The position numbers were made by a program, and so were the translations under genes. Below, one piece after another: positions 42,125 to 51,123 of a DNA stretch of 64,000 nucleotides (position 1 is the first letter of the stretch; every line of letters starts with the position of its first letter). The stretch spans positions 2,356,001 through 2,420,000 of the forward strand of contig CP065590.1 in assembly GCA_016025055.1 (NCBI GenBank). The letters run 5' to 3'. Origin of the DNA: Chryseobacterium indologenes. Lineage in GTDB: Bacteria > Bacteroidota > Bacteroidia > Flavobacteriales > Weeksellaceae. The notes under the pieces are model-generated. The model did no database searches and was not told the DNA's origin. It saw nothing but the letters and a program-made list of their open reading frames with translations.

Positions 42125-42440
42125 TTATGTGTTGAAGGATTTTTCAATCTGCTTAGTATCTATAGAAAGGCTAGTACCCGTTTTTTTTCTTAAAAGCCAA
42201 AGAAAAGGCCTGTGCGTTATTATAACCCAATTCCTCAGCAATTACCGGTACCTTGTAAGCCCGAAATTTTTTATCTTTTATCAATCTATTTAAAGCAAAA
42301 TCAATTCTAAGATCATTAAGATAGGTAGCGAAGTTTTTTCCCTTATGAGTATTGATTGTTTCTGATAAGTAATTTGTGTTTGTTTTTATATTTTTTTGCT
42401 AAACTGGCTAGTGTAATTCCTTTTTAAGAAAAGTTCTTTG
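42125..42440 (-). pseudogene. AraC-type HTH fragment with several frameshifts
   Basis: On the minus strand, near 42125-42360, an AraC double HTH reads NFATYLNDLRIDFALNRLIK and AYKVPVIAEELGYNNAQAFS then LAFKKKTG, ending at TAA 42125-42127. Upstream, GITLASLAKKY is out of frame at the A run of 42390-42400, and a second shift follows. No N-terminal ligand domain remains. It probably was a regulator of the adjacent peptide locus or a neighbour. AT-rich surroundings to 42890 hold nothing else I recognise. Confidence 0.7.
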
Positions 42441-42892
42441 AATTCAAATATAAATAGAGGTAGGGACTTCATTATTTTGTAAATACATAATAAAAATACG
42501 CATTCGTTATGTAAGTGAGGAGAATACGTGGCAGCCAATCTGAGAATTTTAATCATATGATGACAGATCATTACCTCATTACTATCTTTATAAAAATGTC
42601 TGTTCGAAGGATTAAAAGTTCCTCGAACTTAGTCGCGAATTTTAGAGATATGTTCAATTATAAAGGAATAACTCTAATTTTTTATGTAATCAAAAAGTAA
42701 AATAACTGGAATATTTATTTATCAAACAAATGTTTAAAATTTTAGTGTTTTTGTACCCTCTGTCCACTTTTAATGATGTTTTTATGAAAGATATAAGAGG
42801 TTACTATGATTAGTGTTATCATGAGCTGAACTCAAAAAAACTTAAAAAATCATAAAGTTTTCATAAAGTTTTAAAAAAGAAAAGAAATGTTT
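42441..42892. other. 452-base AT-rich gap
   Basis: Only short, unconvincing frames occur. It leads into the candidate small RNA promoter at 42893. Confidence 0.5.
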
Positions 42893-42921
42893 TTGTATTT
42901 ATAAAATATGTCGTACTTTTA
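42893..42921 (+). promoter_or_regulatory. Candidate promoter of a small RNA
   Basis: TTG at 42893-42895, 18 bases, TACTTTTA at 42914-42921 (TAnnTTTG with one mismatch). Confidence 0.55.
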
Positions 42922-42926
42922 CATCG

Positions 42927-43014
42927 CCTTGAATGAGGGAACAAGTCAAGGTAATAAATTTTTTTTCATCATTTGTGTTTTTAGAATCGTATCGCCTGAT
43001 ACGATTCTTTTTTT
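42927..43014 (+). ncRNA. Candidate 88-base small RNA ending in a strong terminator
   Basis: Between a promoter-like element and a terminator lies a hairpin CCTTGA (42927-42932) / TCAAGG (42946-42951), then an AT-rich linker, then the terminator AGAATCGTATC-GCCT-GATACGATTCT with a T run (42983-43014). The T run is on the plus strand only, so the terminator serves a rightward transcript, yet no rightward gene is present. No protein longer than a few residues is encoded. It may act as a small regulatory RNA or overlap the 3' end of the DUF3810 gene as antisense. Confidence 0.5.
42983..43014 (+). terminator. Perfect 11-bp rightward terminator
   Basis: AGAATCGTATC / GATACGATTCT with loop GCCT and TTTTTTT. 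It faces right and ends 3 bases before the stop of the leftward DUF3810 gene. Confidence 0.85.
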
Positions 43015-43016
43015 GT

Positions 43017-43973
43017 TTATTTTTCGTAGTTTAAAAGGAGATCAATAAAGTACGAATAGGTGACAGCACCCTCTTGTTGGTTGGTCTTAAGAAACAGATT
43101 ATTAGTATATCCAAAGAAATCATCCAACCACCCCTGATGGGTAAAGATGAATTTTTTTTCATAAGCTCTGTCTCTTTTCATAGCGGGAGAGTAATTGTCA
43201 AGAACAGATTTTACAAACTTTGGATCCTTATCACTTATAAACCTTAAAAGGCTTTTTAACGTAAAATATTCTGTACTGTATTTCAAATCCGTATTGCCGG
43301 AATTTACTCCTATCAAATACCCCACAAAATTAGCTTCCTGCTCTCTGGCAAAGCCAAGCTGATGAGAACTTTCATGAGCGGTAGTAAAAGGGATAAAAGT
43401 AGACGGCAATTCCGAATTGTATTGTGCTTCAGCAGTAAAAGGATTATAATAACCGAGAATACCCGTAAAACTCATCACATACTTGAATATACTAGGCTTC
43501 ATACTCAAAACCTGTGAAGCTTTTTTATCCGAAATATTCCTGGGTAATCTGGTCTGCTGCAGAAGGATTTCCTGTTGTACAGATTTCAGATCACGGATGA
43601 TAAATACCCCGCGGTGATCTTCATGCACGGATTGTCTGGTTGTTTTGCATTTTTCAAGATAGCGTAAAGCCAATTTTTTTGCCTTTTCTGTTTCCGGCTT
43701 TTCCTGGCTGGAAAGCTTTTTAATAATAGGGGTCTGAAAATAAAGCATTCCCCAGAACACCTGATAGATAAAATAGAAGACATTGAGGATGATGAGCATC
43801 TTTAGCATGGAGGCAGCTCTTTTCTCTTTTTTAAACAAACGGATAAAGAGGTAGAGTATTGCTCCTCCCAGCATAATGTAGAGCACGTCTCCCGCAGAAA
43901 AAGGAATCCAGCTGAATAAAACCTGATGTGATTTTTTCTGAAATTCAAAGAATTTTTCAAAAAAAGAAATCAT
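43017..43973 (-). CDS. DUF3810 zinc-dependent peptidase-like membrane protein
   Basis: I choose the ATG at 43973 (MISFFEKFFEFQKKSHQVLF); an alternative at 44003 exists. About 318 residues. Two or three N-terminal membrane helices precede a domain with the zinc-binding block PFTTAHESSHQLGFAREQEA (HExxH-like: HESSH), typical of DUF3810. Substrate unknown. It is the last gene of a four-gene leftward cluster with a sugar transporter, PlsC and GtrA. Confidence 0.87.
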   Translation of the reverse strand: MISFFEKFFEFQKKSHQVLFSWIPFSAGDVLYIMLGGAILYLFIRLFKKEKRAASMLKMLIILNVFYFIYQVFWGMLYFQTPIIKKLSSQEKPETEKAKKLALRYLEKCKTTRQSVHEDHRGVFIIRDLKSVQQEILLQQTRLPRNISDKKASQVLSMKPSIFKYVMSFTGILGYYNPFTAEAQYNSELPSTFIPFTTAHESSHQLGFAREQEANFVGYLIGVNSGNTDLKYSTEYFTLKSLLRFISDKDPKFVKSVLDNYSPAMKRDRAYEKKFIFTHQGWLDDFFGYTNNLFLKTNQQEGAVTYSYFIDLLLNYEK

Positions 43974-44063
43974 GAATACAGATTTTGAGAAAAAATAAAA
44001 CAAAAGAAATTGGGCAAGTAATATACCTGCCCAACTTCTTTTTTATATAGTATTTTTGTAAAA

Positions 44064-45509
44064 TTAATGACCATCACCTTTAGATATTTGATCCAGATTG
44101 ATACCCTGGGCCTTTAGAATTCCCGTTACCCGGATTGCATAGAATGCAAGATAAGCAAAACAAATAACACCGATGATATAGCTAAAGTGAATATTTGTTA
44201 TATCTGCTACATATCCCTGAATAAGACTTACAATTCCTCCACCCATAATCATCATGATCAGATAACCGGATCCCTGATTGGTGTGTTTTCCAAGACCATT
44301 AATAGCCAAGGCGAAAATACACGGCCATAGGGTAGAACAGAACAGACCTACACTGGTAAAAGCGTATACGGAAACCATTCCTGTAGTAAACATACCGATA
44401 AGTAAGGCAGCAATTCCCGCTACTGAAAAAATTAAAAGCATTCTTGCAGGGTTTCCCTTACTCATGATATCACAAATGATCATAGCAATGATAACAAATC
44501 CATATACATAAAAAGGAGACAGGTCATGCTTAGCAATCGCATTGACCAATAAGAATACACCAAATGCAAGGTAAGGAGCAAGGAATCTTAATATTTTTTT
44601 AAATCCTGCGTTCACGTCAAATGCCTCTACCGCACCTGTCCAACGACCAATCATGAGTGATGCCCAGTATAATGAAACATAGGGAGCCACATCTTTGGTT
44701 TCAAAACCAAGGTTTTTTTCCATATAAGCTGGCAGGTTACTGGCAGTAGAAACTTCTACACCCACATAAACAAAAATGGCAATCATTCCCATCACCAATT
44801 GAGGATATTGGAATGCCGAACTTCTGTGCTCTCCCGGGGTAGCGTCGTCAGTATCTTCAGTATTGGTTGGAGTTACTGTAGGAAGAGATGAGAATTTCAG
44901 CATGATAGCCACTAAAACAAAAGCTACTCCTAAAATCAGGTAAGGGATTTTTACACTTTCAATGCTTGCTTCCGTATTGGCAGCAGAAGCGGAACCGAAA
45001 ATAGCAAATGCAACAATAAGCGGTCCGATTGTCGTTCCAAGATTGTTGATTCCCCCGGCCATTGTTAATCTCTGTGATCCTGTTTCCTTTGGGCCCACTT
45101 CAATGGCCAACGGATTGGCAACAATCTGTTGTAAAGAAAAACCTAAACCTACAATAAACAGTCCGGAGATCATCAGAGGGAAAGACCCCAGATTTGCTGC
45201 TGGATAAAATAATAGAGTTCCTGCAGCAGAGATTAGAAGTCCCAGGATAAGCCCGTTTTTATACCCTATTTTATTGATTAAATCCTGTTGAAGGCCTTTC
45301 GAGATAATCATATAAATTAAAGATCCTACGGTATAAGCAACATAAAAGCAGATTTGTACGAGCATACTTTCAGTTTGCGTTAAGTGGAAGGCTTTTTGAA
45401 ATACCGGGATCAGAATATCATTGCTGGCAGCTACAAATCCCCAGAAGAAGAATACAGTAACCAATGGAATGAATTGTGCCCAATTGGTTTGTTTAGAATA
45501 ATTTGACAT
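44064..45509 (-). CDS. FucP-type sugar:proton symporter (MFS)
   Basis: About 481 residues, twelve membrane helices, MFS fold. The FucP family phrase FFFWGFVAASNDILIPVFQK is at the start, and FSLQQIVANPLAIEVGPKET in helix four. The central loop TNTEDTDDATPGEHRS is acidic. Family members take up fucose, glucose, galactose or N-acetylglucosamine. The cargo cannot be fixed, though a GlcNAc-kinase-like gene is nearby. I prefer the ATG at 45509; one at 45527 exists. Confidence 0.9.
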   Translation of the reverse strand: MSNYSKQTNWAQFIPLVTVFFFWGFVAASNDILIPVFQKAFHLTQTESMLVQICFYVAYTVGSLIYMIISKGLQQDLINKIGYKNGLILGLLISAAGTLLFYPAANLGSFPLMISGLFIVGLGFSLQQIVANPLAIEVGPKETGSQRLTMAGGINNLGTTIGPLIVAFAIFGSASAANTEASIESVKIPYLILGVAFVLVAIMLKFSSLPTVTPTNTEDTDDATPGEHRSSAFQYPQLVMGMIAIFVYVGVEVSTASNLPAYMEKNLGFETKDVAPYVSLYWASLMIGRWTGAVEAFDVNAGFKKILRFLAPYLAFGVFLLVNAIAKHDLSPFYVYGFVIIAMIICDIMSKGNPARMLLIFSVAGIAALLIGMFTTGMVSVYAFTSVGLFCSTLWPCIFALAINGLGKHTNQGSGYLIMMIMGGGIVSLIQGYVADITNIHFSYIIGVICFAYLAFYAIRVTGILKAQGINLDQISKGDGH

Positions 45510-45547
45510 ATTTATTAAAGATTTCACAACAAATATACTTATTTCCT

Positions 45548-46276
45548 TTATACGGAATACTTAATGAGTGTTTTTTTTATTTCTTCGAAAGAATCTGATT
45601 TTGAGTCCTTTGAGACTGGTGTAGGATCTATGATACCATTAAAATATACCTTTACTCTTCCGGGATAGCCCTGAGAGTTGTCAAAAGGAAACATTTTTTT
45701 TAATCCTATAAAAGTATGAACTGCAATAGGGGAGTTGTGTTTTGAAGATAAAATAAATGCCCCATCCTTGAAATCATCCAGAATAATGGAAGTATCATCC
45801 GGAACGCCTCCTTCAGGAAATATGGCAATACTGTTACCTTCTTCCATTTTCTCAGCACATCTCCGGTATACATCGGCACGGCTTCTTGCACTTGCTCTGT
45901 CGACCATTACACAGATTCTTTTATATATAGTTCCAAAAATAGGAATCTTTACAAGTTCTTTTTTGCCTACAAAACAAATAGGATGGTGTGGAGACAGGAT
46001 GCAGACCAGCATGATATCCATGATGGAGGTATGGTTGGATATAAAAACATAAGGTTTGCTTTTATCCAGTTTTTGTCCGGATAACTTAATGAGGTCATAT
46101 CGGAAACCCATTCCGTAAAACATTCCGAAACACCAGAGACGGATAAATTTATAAGCATATTTATAATGCTTTTTATTAAAGGATAAAATATAGACCGGGA
46201 TTCCCAAAATGACAGTCAGAAAAAATGCTAACACCAACAGCCAGAACCTCCAGAGATAATTTAAAATTTTTGTCAC
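45548..46276 (-). CDS. plsC: 1-acyl-sn-glycerol-3-phosphate acyltransferase (PlsC family)
   Basis: A 242-residue membrane-associated enzyme. An N-terminal helix (FWLLVLAFFLTVILGIPVYI) is followed by motif I NHTSIMD and motif III FPEGGVPDD. It esterifies lysophosphatidate to phosphatidate in phospholipid synthesis. It lies 3 bases after gtrA and upstream of the sugar transporter. Confidence 0.92.
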   Translation of the reverse strand: MTKILNYLWRFWLLVLAFFLTVILGIPVYILSFNKKHYKYAYKFIRLWCFGMFYGMGFRYDLIKLSGQKLDKSKPYVFISNHTSIMDIMLVCILSPHHPICFVGKKELVKIPIFGTIYKRICVMVDRASARSRADVYRRCAEKMEEGNSIAIFPEGGVPDDTSIILDDFKDGAFILSSKHNSPIAVHTFIGLKKMFPFDNSQGYPGRVKVYFNGIIDPTPVSKDSKSDSFEEIKKTLIKYSV

Positions 46277-46279
46277 CGC

Positions 46280-46738
46280 TTAACCGTTAAAAATTACTTT
46301 CTTTTTTACCGAATAATTAAGAATGGAAACCAATAAGATCGCTGCAATTTTGCTGATCATTTCCGGGCTCAAGGTATAAAAAAATAAATTGATATTATCT
46401 TTAAATATAAAACTATAAAATACCTGGAAGAAACTTAAACTTAATAAAGTCGATACAAAAGAGACGGCCATAAAATATACAAACTCTTTTTTCTTGGAAT
46501 GCTTTCCTCTTTCAAAGACAAACCAGATGCTCAGAAAGTAATTGGTAATAATCCCGCAAGACGTAGAAAAAATATTACTCAAAGGATAGTGTACCCCATG
46601 AAAGTTGGTTTCTCTTGCAAGAAACTGTGGAAGATAAGTGCTGAATATTTTGAAGCTGCCAATCTCTACAATGGCGCTCAATCCTCCTGCAATGATGAAG
46701 AACAAAACCTGTTTTTGGCGTAAGAGTATTTCTTTCAT
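46280..46738 (-). CDS. GtrA-family membrane protein
   Basis: A 152-residue protein with four transmembrane helices, starting VLFFIIAGGLSAIVEIGSF and including ITNYFLSIWFVF, the GtrA pattern. GtrA proteins often flip or present polyprenyl-linked sugars for surface glycan synthesis. First gene of the leftward cluster. Confidence 0.87.
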   Translation of the reverse strand: MKEILLRQKQVLFFIIAGGLSAIVEIGSFKIFSTYLPQFLARETNFHGVHYPLSNIFSTSCGIITNYFLSIWFVFERGKHSKKKEFVYFMAVSFVSTLLSLSFFQVFYSFIFKDNINLFFYTLSPEMISKIAAILLVSILNYSVKKKVIFNG

Positions 46739-47094
46739 GTAATTAATATAAAAAATAAATTCATATCATGCTTTCAATCAGTATGTTTTGTGAAAAGATA
46801 CCTTCTGATCCTACGTTTCTGGGCAATAAATAATGCTGGATGCCCATTCCTGAAGGAGATGCTTCATCATATGAATATGCAAATTTATAACTATATGTTA
46901 AACACTGAAAAAAGTTGTTAAAATATTTTTTTTAATAAAAATAATTTCTAATTTTAATACACAGAATGATGTAACAACACCTGATAATAAATTCATTTTC
47001 AAACCCTTGTGTTAATGGTTTTTTCTATCTTGTAATGCACGGTTGAAGGCATACTACTCCAACATTTTATGATCCAATTGATAATAATATTTGT
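46739..47094. other. 356-base gap between divergent genes
   Basis: AT-rich, with no convincing gene or hairpin. It presumably holds the promoters for gtrA (left) and the coiled-coil gene (right). Confidence 0.5.
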
Positions 47095-47358
47095 ATGAAA
47101 CGTCAAAACAAATACAGAAAATTCCAGCTTCAACAGAAAAATATTGAAGCTCTTGAAAAAGAAAACTCTCGCTTCAAACGAGTGTATTCTGAGTACGAAA
47201 ATATGTCTGATGAACTTTGGAATCTTGAAAACTCCAAAGGAGAACCTGTTCCTGATGATTTTATTAATGCAATGGTTTTACAGACTTCTTATCTTGAAGA
47301 TGAAATAGAAGACTGGCTTCTGCAATTCAATCAAAAAAAGACTGATATAAAACAGTAG
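47095..47358 (+). CDS. Small coiled-coil protein
   Basis: An 87-residue soluble protein, highly charged, with heptad-like LQQKNIEALEKENSRFKRVY and ENMSDELWNLENSKGEPVPD. Family not recognised. Its small size and charged helices fit a structural or regulatory partner. Confidence 0.65.
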   Translation: MKRQNKYRKFQLQQKNIEALEKENSRFKRVYSEYENMSDELWNLENSKGEPVPDDFINAMVLQTSYLEDEIEDWLLQFNQKKTDIKQ

Positions 47359-47443
47359 TGATTTTAGACAGCTTCAGGGTTGTTTATAAATGCTAATTGA
47401 AGATAAATTCATAATTTAGCATCCTTAAATTAAAATCAAAAAT

Positions 47444-48295
47444 ATGGTTGCTATTGTAGATAGTGGTTCTACTAAAACGGATTGGGTAATATTGGACGAC
47501 TTCAAAAAAGTCTTTCTGAAAACAGAAACAATTGGCTTTAATCCCAATTTTATCAATAGAGAACTTATCGCTCCTGAAATTCAGAAGAACAGCAACCTTA
47601 TGTTGGTGAAAAATTCTATTACCAAAGTCTTTTTTTATGGTTCAGGATGTGGTGTGAAAAAGAACTGCGAAACCATAAAAGAAGAAGTTAAAAAAGTATT
47701 TGGTAAAGCTGAAATCATTGTAAAAGAAGATCTGATGGCTGCAGCTTATGCAGCATACAGCGGAAAACCTGCAATCGTGTGCATTCTTGGCACGGGATCA
47801 AATTCTTGTTATTTCGACGGTGAAAATCTGAAAATAGAATTGCCGTCCCTTGGATTCCTTATTGGGGACGAGGGAAGCGGAAGTGCCATCGGAAAACAAT
47901 TGGTACGCAGATATTTTATGAAAAAATTGCCTTCCGATCTTCACGGTGAATTCGAAAAGGAATACAACCTTACTATAGAAGAGGCATTGAAAAACATGTA
48001 TCATACACCGAGACCCAATGCCTATTTAGCCAATTTTACCAAATTTGTGATCGAAAGAAAGGATCATCCTTATTTTAATGATATGGTTTTTGAAGAAATG
48101 AAAAGTTTCTTTGAATACCAGGTACTCCCTTATCATGAAGCAAAAGATGCCGAGATTAATTTCATTGGCTCTATTGCTTATTATTACGAAAATATTCTAC
48201 GTTCTGTTGCTACAGAACTTCATTTAAATGTGGGACATGTTGTTCAGAAACCAATTGAAAGCTTAGTAGATTACCACATTAAATATATACTCTAA
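47444..48295 (+). CDS. BadF/BadG ATPase-family, GlcNAc kinase-like protein
   Basis: A 283-residue actin-fold kinase. Phosphate-1 loop IVDSGSTKTDWVIL at the start, phosphate-2 region CILGTGSNSCYFDG and adenosine region LIGDEGSGSAIGKQLVRR. Similar to eukaryotic-type N-acetylglucosamine kinase within the BadF/BadG/BcrA family. It may phosphorylate amino sugars from cell-wall recycling. It precedes maeB by 16 bases and is probably co-transcribed. Confidence 0.85.
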   Translation: MVAIVDSGSTKTDWVILDDFKKVFLKTETIGFNPNFINRELIAPEIQKNSNLMLVKNSITKVFFYGSGCGVKKNCETIKEEVKKVFGKAEIIVKEDLMAAAYAAYSGKPAIVCILGTGSNSCYFDGENLKIELPSLGFLIGDEGSGSAIGKQLVRRYFMKKLPSDLHGEFEKEYNLTIEEALKNMYHTPRPNAYLANFTKFVIERKDHPYFNDMVFEEMKSFFEYQVLPYHEAKDAEINFIGSIAYYYENILRSVATELHLNVGHVVQKPIESLVDYHIKYIL

Positions 48296-48311
48296 CAAAA
48301 AACGAAATTTT

Positions 48312-50596
48312 ATGTCAAGTAAAAACCACCGCGACGAAAAGAACTTTAGCCAGGCCGCGTTAGATTATCATAAAGCAGAACCCAAAGGAAAAATAGAAGT
48401 TATCCCATCAAAGCCCCACTCTTCTCAGAGAGATTTGTCATTGGCTTATTCCCCGGGGGTAGCCGTTCCTTGTATGGAAATTCACGAGAAACCGGAAACC
48501 GTATACGATTATACAGGAAAAGGAAATCTGGTAGCTGTAATTTCTAACGGTACTGCAGTACTTGGATTAGGTGATATTGGTGCGGAAGCTTCCAAACCGG
48601 TAATGGAGGGGAAAGGACTTTTGTTTAAAATCTTTGCAGATATCAATGTATTCGATATTGAAATTGATGAGAAAGATCCTGATAAATTTATTGAAATCGT
48701 AAAAGGTATTGCTCCAACTTTTGGAGGAATCAACCTTGAAGATATTAAAGCTCCGGAAGCATTTTATATTGAACAAAGACTGAAAGAGGAATTGAATATT
48801 CCTTTGATGCATGACGATCAGCACGGAACAGCTATTATCTCCGCAGCTGCATTAATCAACTCTCTGCAGATTGCCAATAAAGATATCGCCCAGGTGAAGA
48901 TGGTGGTGAATGGTGCGGGAGCGGCAGCTATCGCATGTACGAAGCTTTATATTTCATTAGGACTTAAAAAAGAAAACGTTCTGATGTGTGACAGTAAGGG
49001 CGTAATAAATCATAAAAGACAAAACCTTACTCCTGAAAAACTAGACTTCATTGCCAATACAGATATCGAAACGCTGGAAGATGCTGTAAAAGGGTCGGAT
49101 GTTTTCGTTGGGTTATCTAAAGGAAACGTAATGACGCCGGAGATGTTGTTGAGCATGAATGATAATCCTATCGTATTTGCTTTAGCTAATCCTGACCCGG
49201 AAATTGCTTACGACCTTGCCCTTGAAACACGTAAAGACGTAATCATGGCAACAGGAAGAAGTGACTATCCTAACCAGGTTAATAACGTATTAGGATTCCC
49301 TTATATTTTCCGTGGTGCATTGGATGTTCAGGCTACGGGTATCAATGAAGAAATGAAGTTGGCAGCGGTACATGCTATTGCTGATTTAGCAAAAGAACCT
49401 GTACCTGAAGCGGTAATTTTAGCCTACAACGTTCAGAGCCTGCAATTCGGAAGAGAATACTTTATTCCAAAACCATTTGATAACAGACTGATCACAAAGG
49501 TTTCAAGTGCTGTGGCCAAAGCAGCTATTGAAAGCGGTGTAGCAAGAAAGACGATCGCTGATTTTGAAGAATATGAGCATCAGCTTCTTGACAGAATGGG
49601 AAGAGATGAAAGGTTGGTAAGAATGATGCAAAGCCGTGCAAAATCCAATCCAAAAAGAATTACCCTTGGAAATGCAGAAGAATACAACGTATTGAAGGCA
49701 GCCCAGATTCTTTATGAAGAAGGAATTGCTTACCCAAGCCTTTTAGGAGATAAAAAATATATCAAGGAGCAAATGGAGCGTTACGGGATTAATCTTGATG
49801 TTCCTATCATTGATCCAAGTGATGATGATCAGAAGGAAAACAGAAAAAATACAGAGAAACACTTTGGAAACTTCGTCAGAGAAAAGGAATGAACGAGTAC
49901 AAAGCAAAAAGATATGTTCGTCAGAGAGATTATTTCGGACCTCTGATGCTAAAACACGGGGATACTGATGGTCTTATCGTAGGATTCTCTAAAAACTATA
50001 CTTCTGTACTGCGTCCTGTTCTTGAAGTGATAGAAAAGGATAAAGGCGTAGATAAAGTAGCGGCAATGATGATGATCCTGTCTGAAAAGAAACCTATTTT
50101 CTTTGCAGATACCTCCATCAATCAGAATCCTACATCAGAAGATCTTGTGAATATCGCTAAAATGGCAGAATTTACCGTGAAATCGTTTGCGATCGAACCG
50201 AGAATTGCCATGCTTGGTTTTGAAAACTTTGCAGCGATCTCCGAAACTTCCAAGAAAGTAGCAAAAGCGGTAAGTATTCTTCACGAGAAATATCCGAAAA
50301 TGATCGTGGACGGTGAGATTCAACCTGATTTTGCAATGAATGCTGATCATTTAAGCGATTATCCTTTCTCAAAATTAGGAACAACGCCTGCGAATACTTT
50401 TATCTTCCCTAATCTTGAAAGTGCGAACCTGTCATATAAAATTCTGAGAGGAATGAAAGTTGCCCAGGTAATAGGACCAATCCTAATGGGATTAAAGCAG
50501 CCTGTTCACGTACTTCAGATGCGTTCAAGCGTAGACGAGATTGTGAATCTTGCTACCATTGCCGTTCTTGACGCTCAAAGGAGAGAAAAGAAATAA
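48312..50596 (+). pseudogene. maeB: NADP-dependent malic enzyme (MaeB type, with phosphotransacetylase domain), frameshifted
   Basis: One protein of about 761 residues is split in two frames. The first part is the malic enzyme domain (LAYSPGVAVPCMEI, VVNGAGAAAIACTKLYISLG, MATGRSDYPNQVNNVLGFPY) and the first part of the linker and phosphotransacetylase-like domain. The frame then goes wrong at the A6 run 49844-49849. Adding one A continues KYRETLWKLRQRKGMNEYKA then KRYVRQRDYFGPLMLKHGDT, the correct sequence, to 50596. Malic enzyme makes pyruvate and NADPH from malate. High conservation on both sides argues for a base-calling error. Confidence 0.92.
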
Positions 50597-50629
50597 TACA
50601 GAAAATGTATACCGGTAAAGACCGGAACC

Positions 50630-50658
50630 AACCAGACGAATATCCGTCTGGTTTTTTT
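50630..50658 (+). terminator. Terminator after malic enzyme
   Basis: AACCAGACG pairs perfectly with CGTCTGGTT around AATATC, followed by a T run. Confidence 0.88.
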
Positions 50659-51123
50659 TATGACCTTACAATAGAGATAAGTACGCAGGATTTAGGGTTG
50701 AGTAAAGACAAACCTGGTTTAAAATTTACTTTAACTGGAAGGTGAAACTTAATTTACATATCACTTTTGACAAGTGATGCTGTAAAAAATATTTTGATAT
50801 GTTTTTTTTAATGAATACTTGCTGCTTTTTTAAAACATGACTGTATAATTTAATATCTTTGATATCATAAAACACAAACATTCTAAGACCCAAAAGTACA
50901 AATGCATGAAAAAGATATCCAGATGTATCATACTATCTCTTTGTAAATGTATTGAATGATTGATATAATCCTATTCCTGATTCAGGAAAGGATTTTTGAT
51001 ATTCAGTATTTTATAAACACTGTGAAATCCTTGTGCTTTTGATGAAGAAACAGATGCTCTTATTCTGTTCAAAATATGTATTGTTTGTAGGTGGTTTTTT
51101 AGAAATAAACCTTTAGAAACACT
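50659..51123. other. 465-base gap before the porin gene
   Basis: AT-rich, no convincing reading frame. It probably contains the promoter of the LamB-type gene, but no exact TAnnTTTG box with a spaced TTG was found. Confidence 0.5.
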
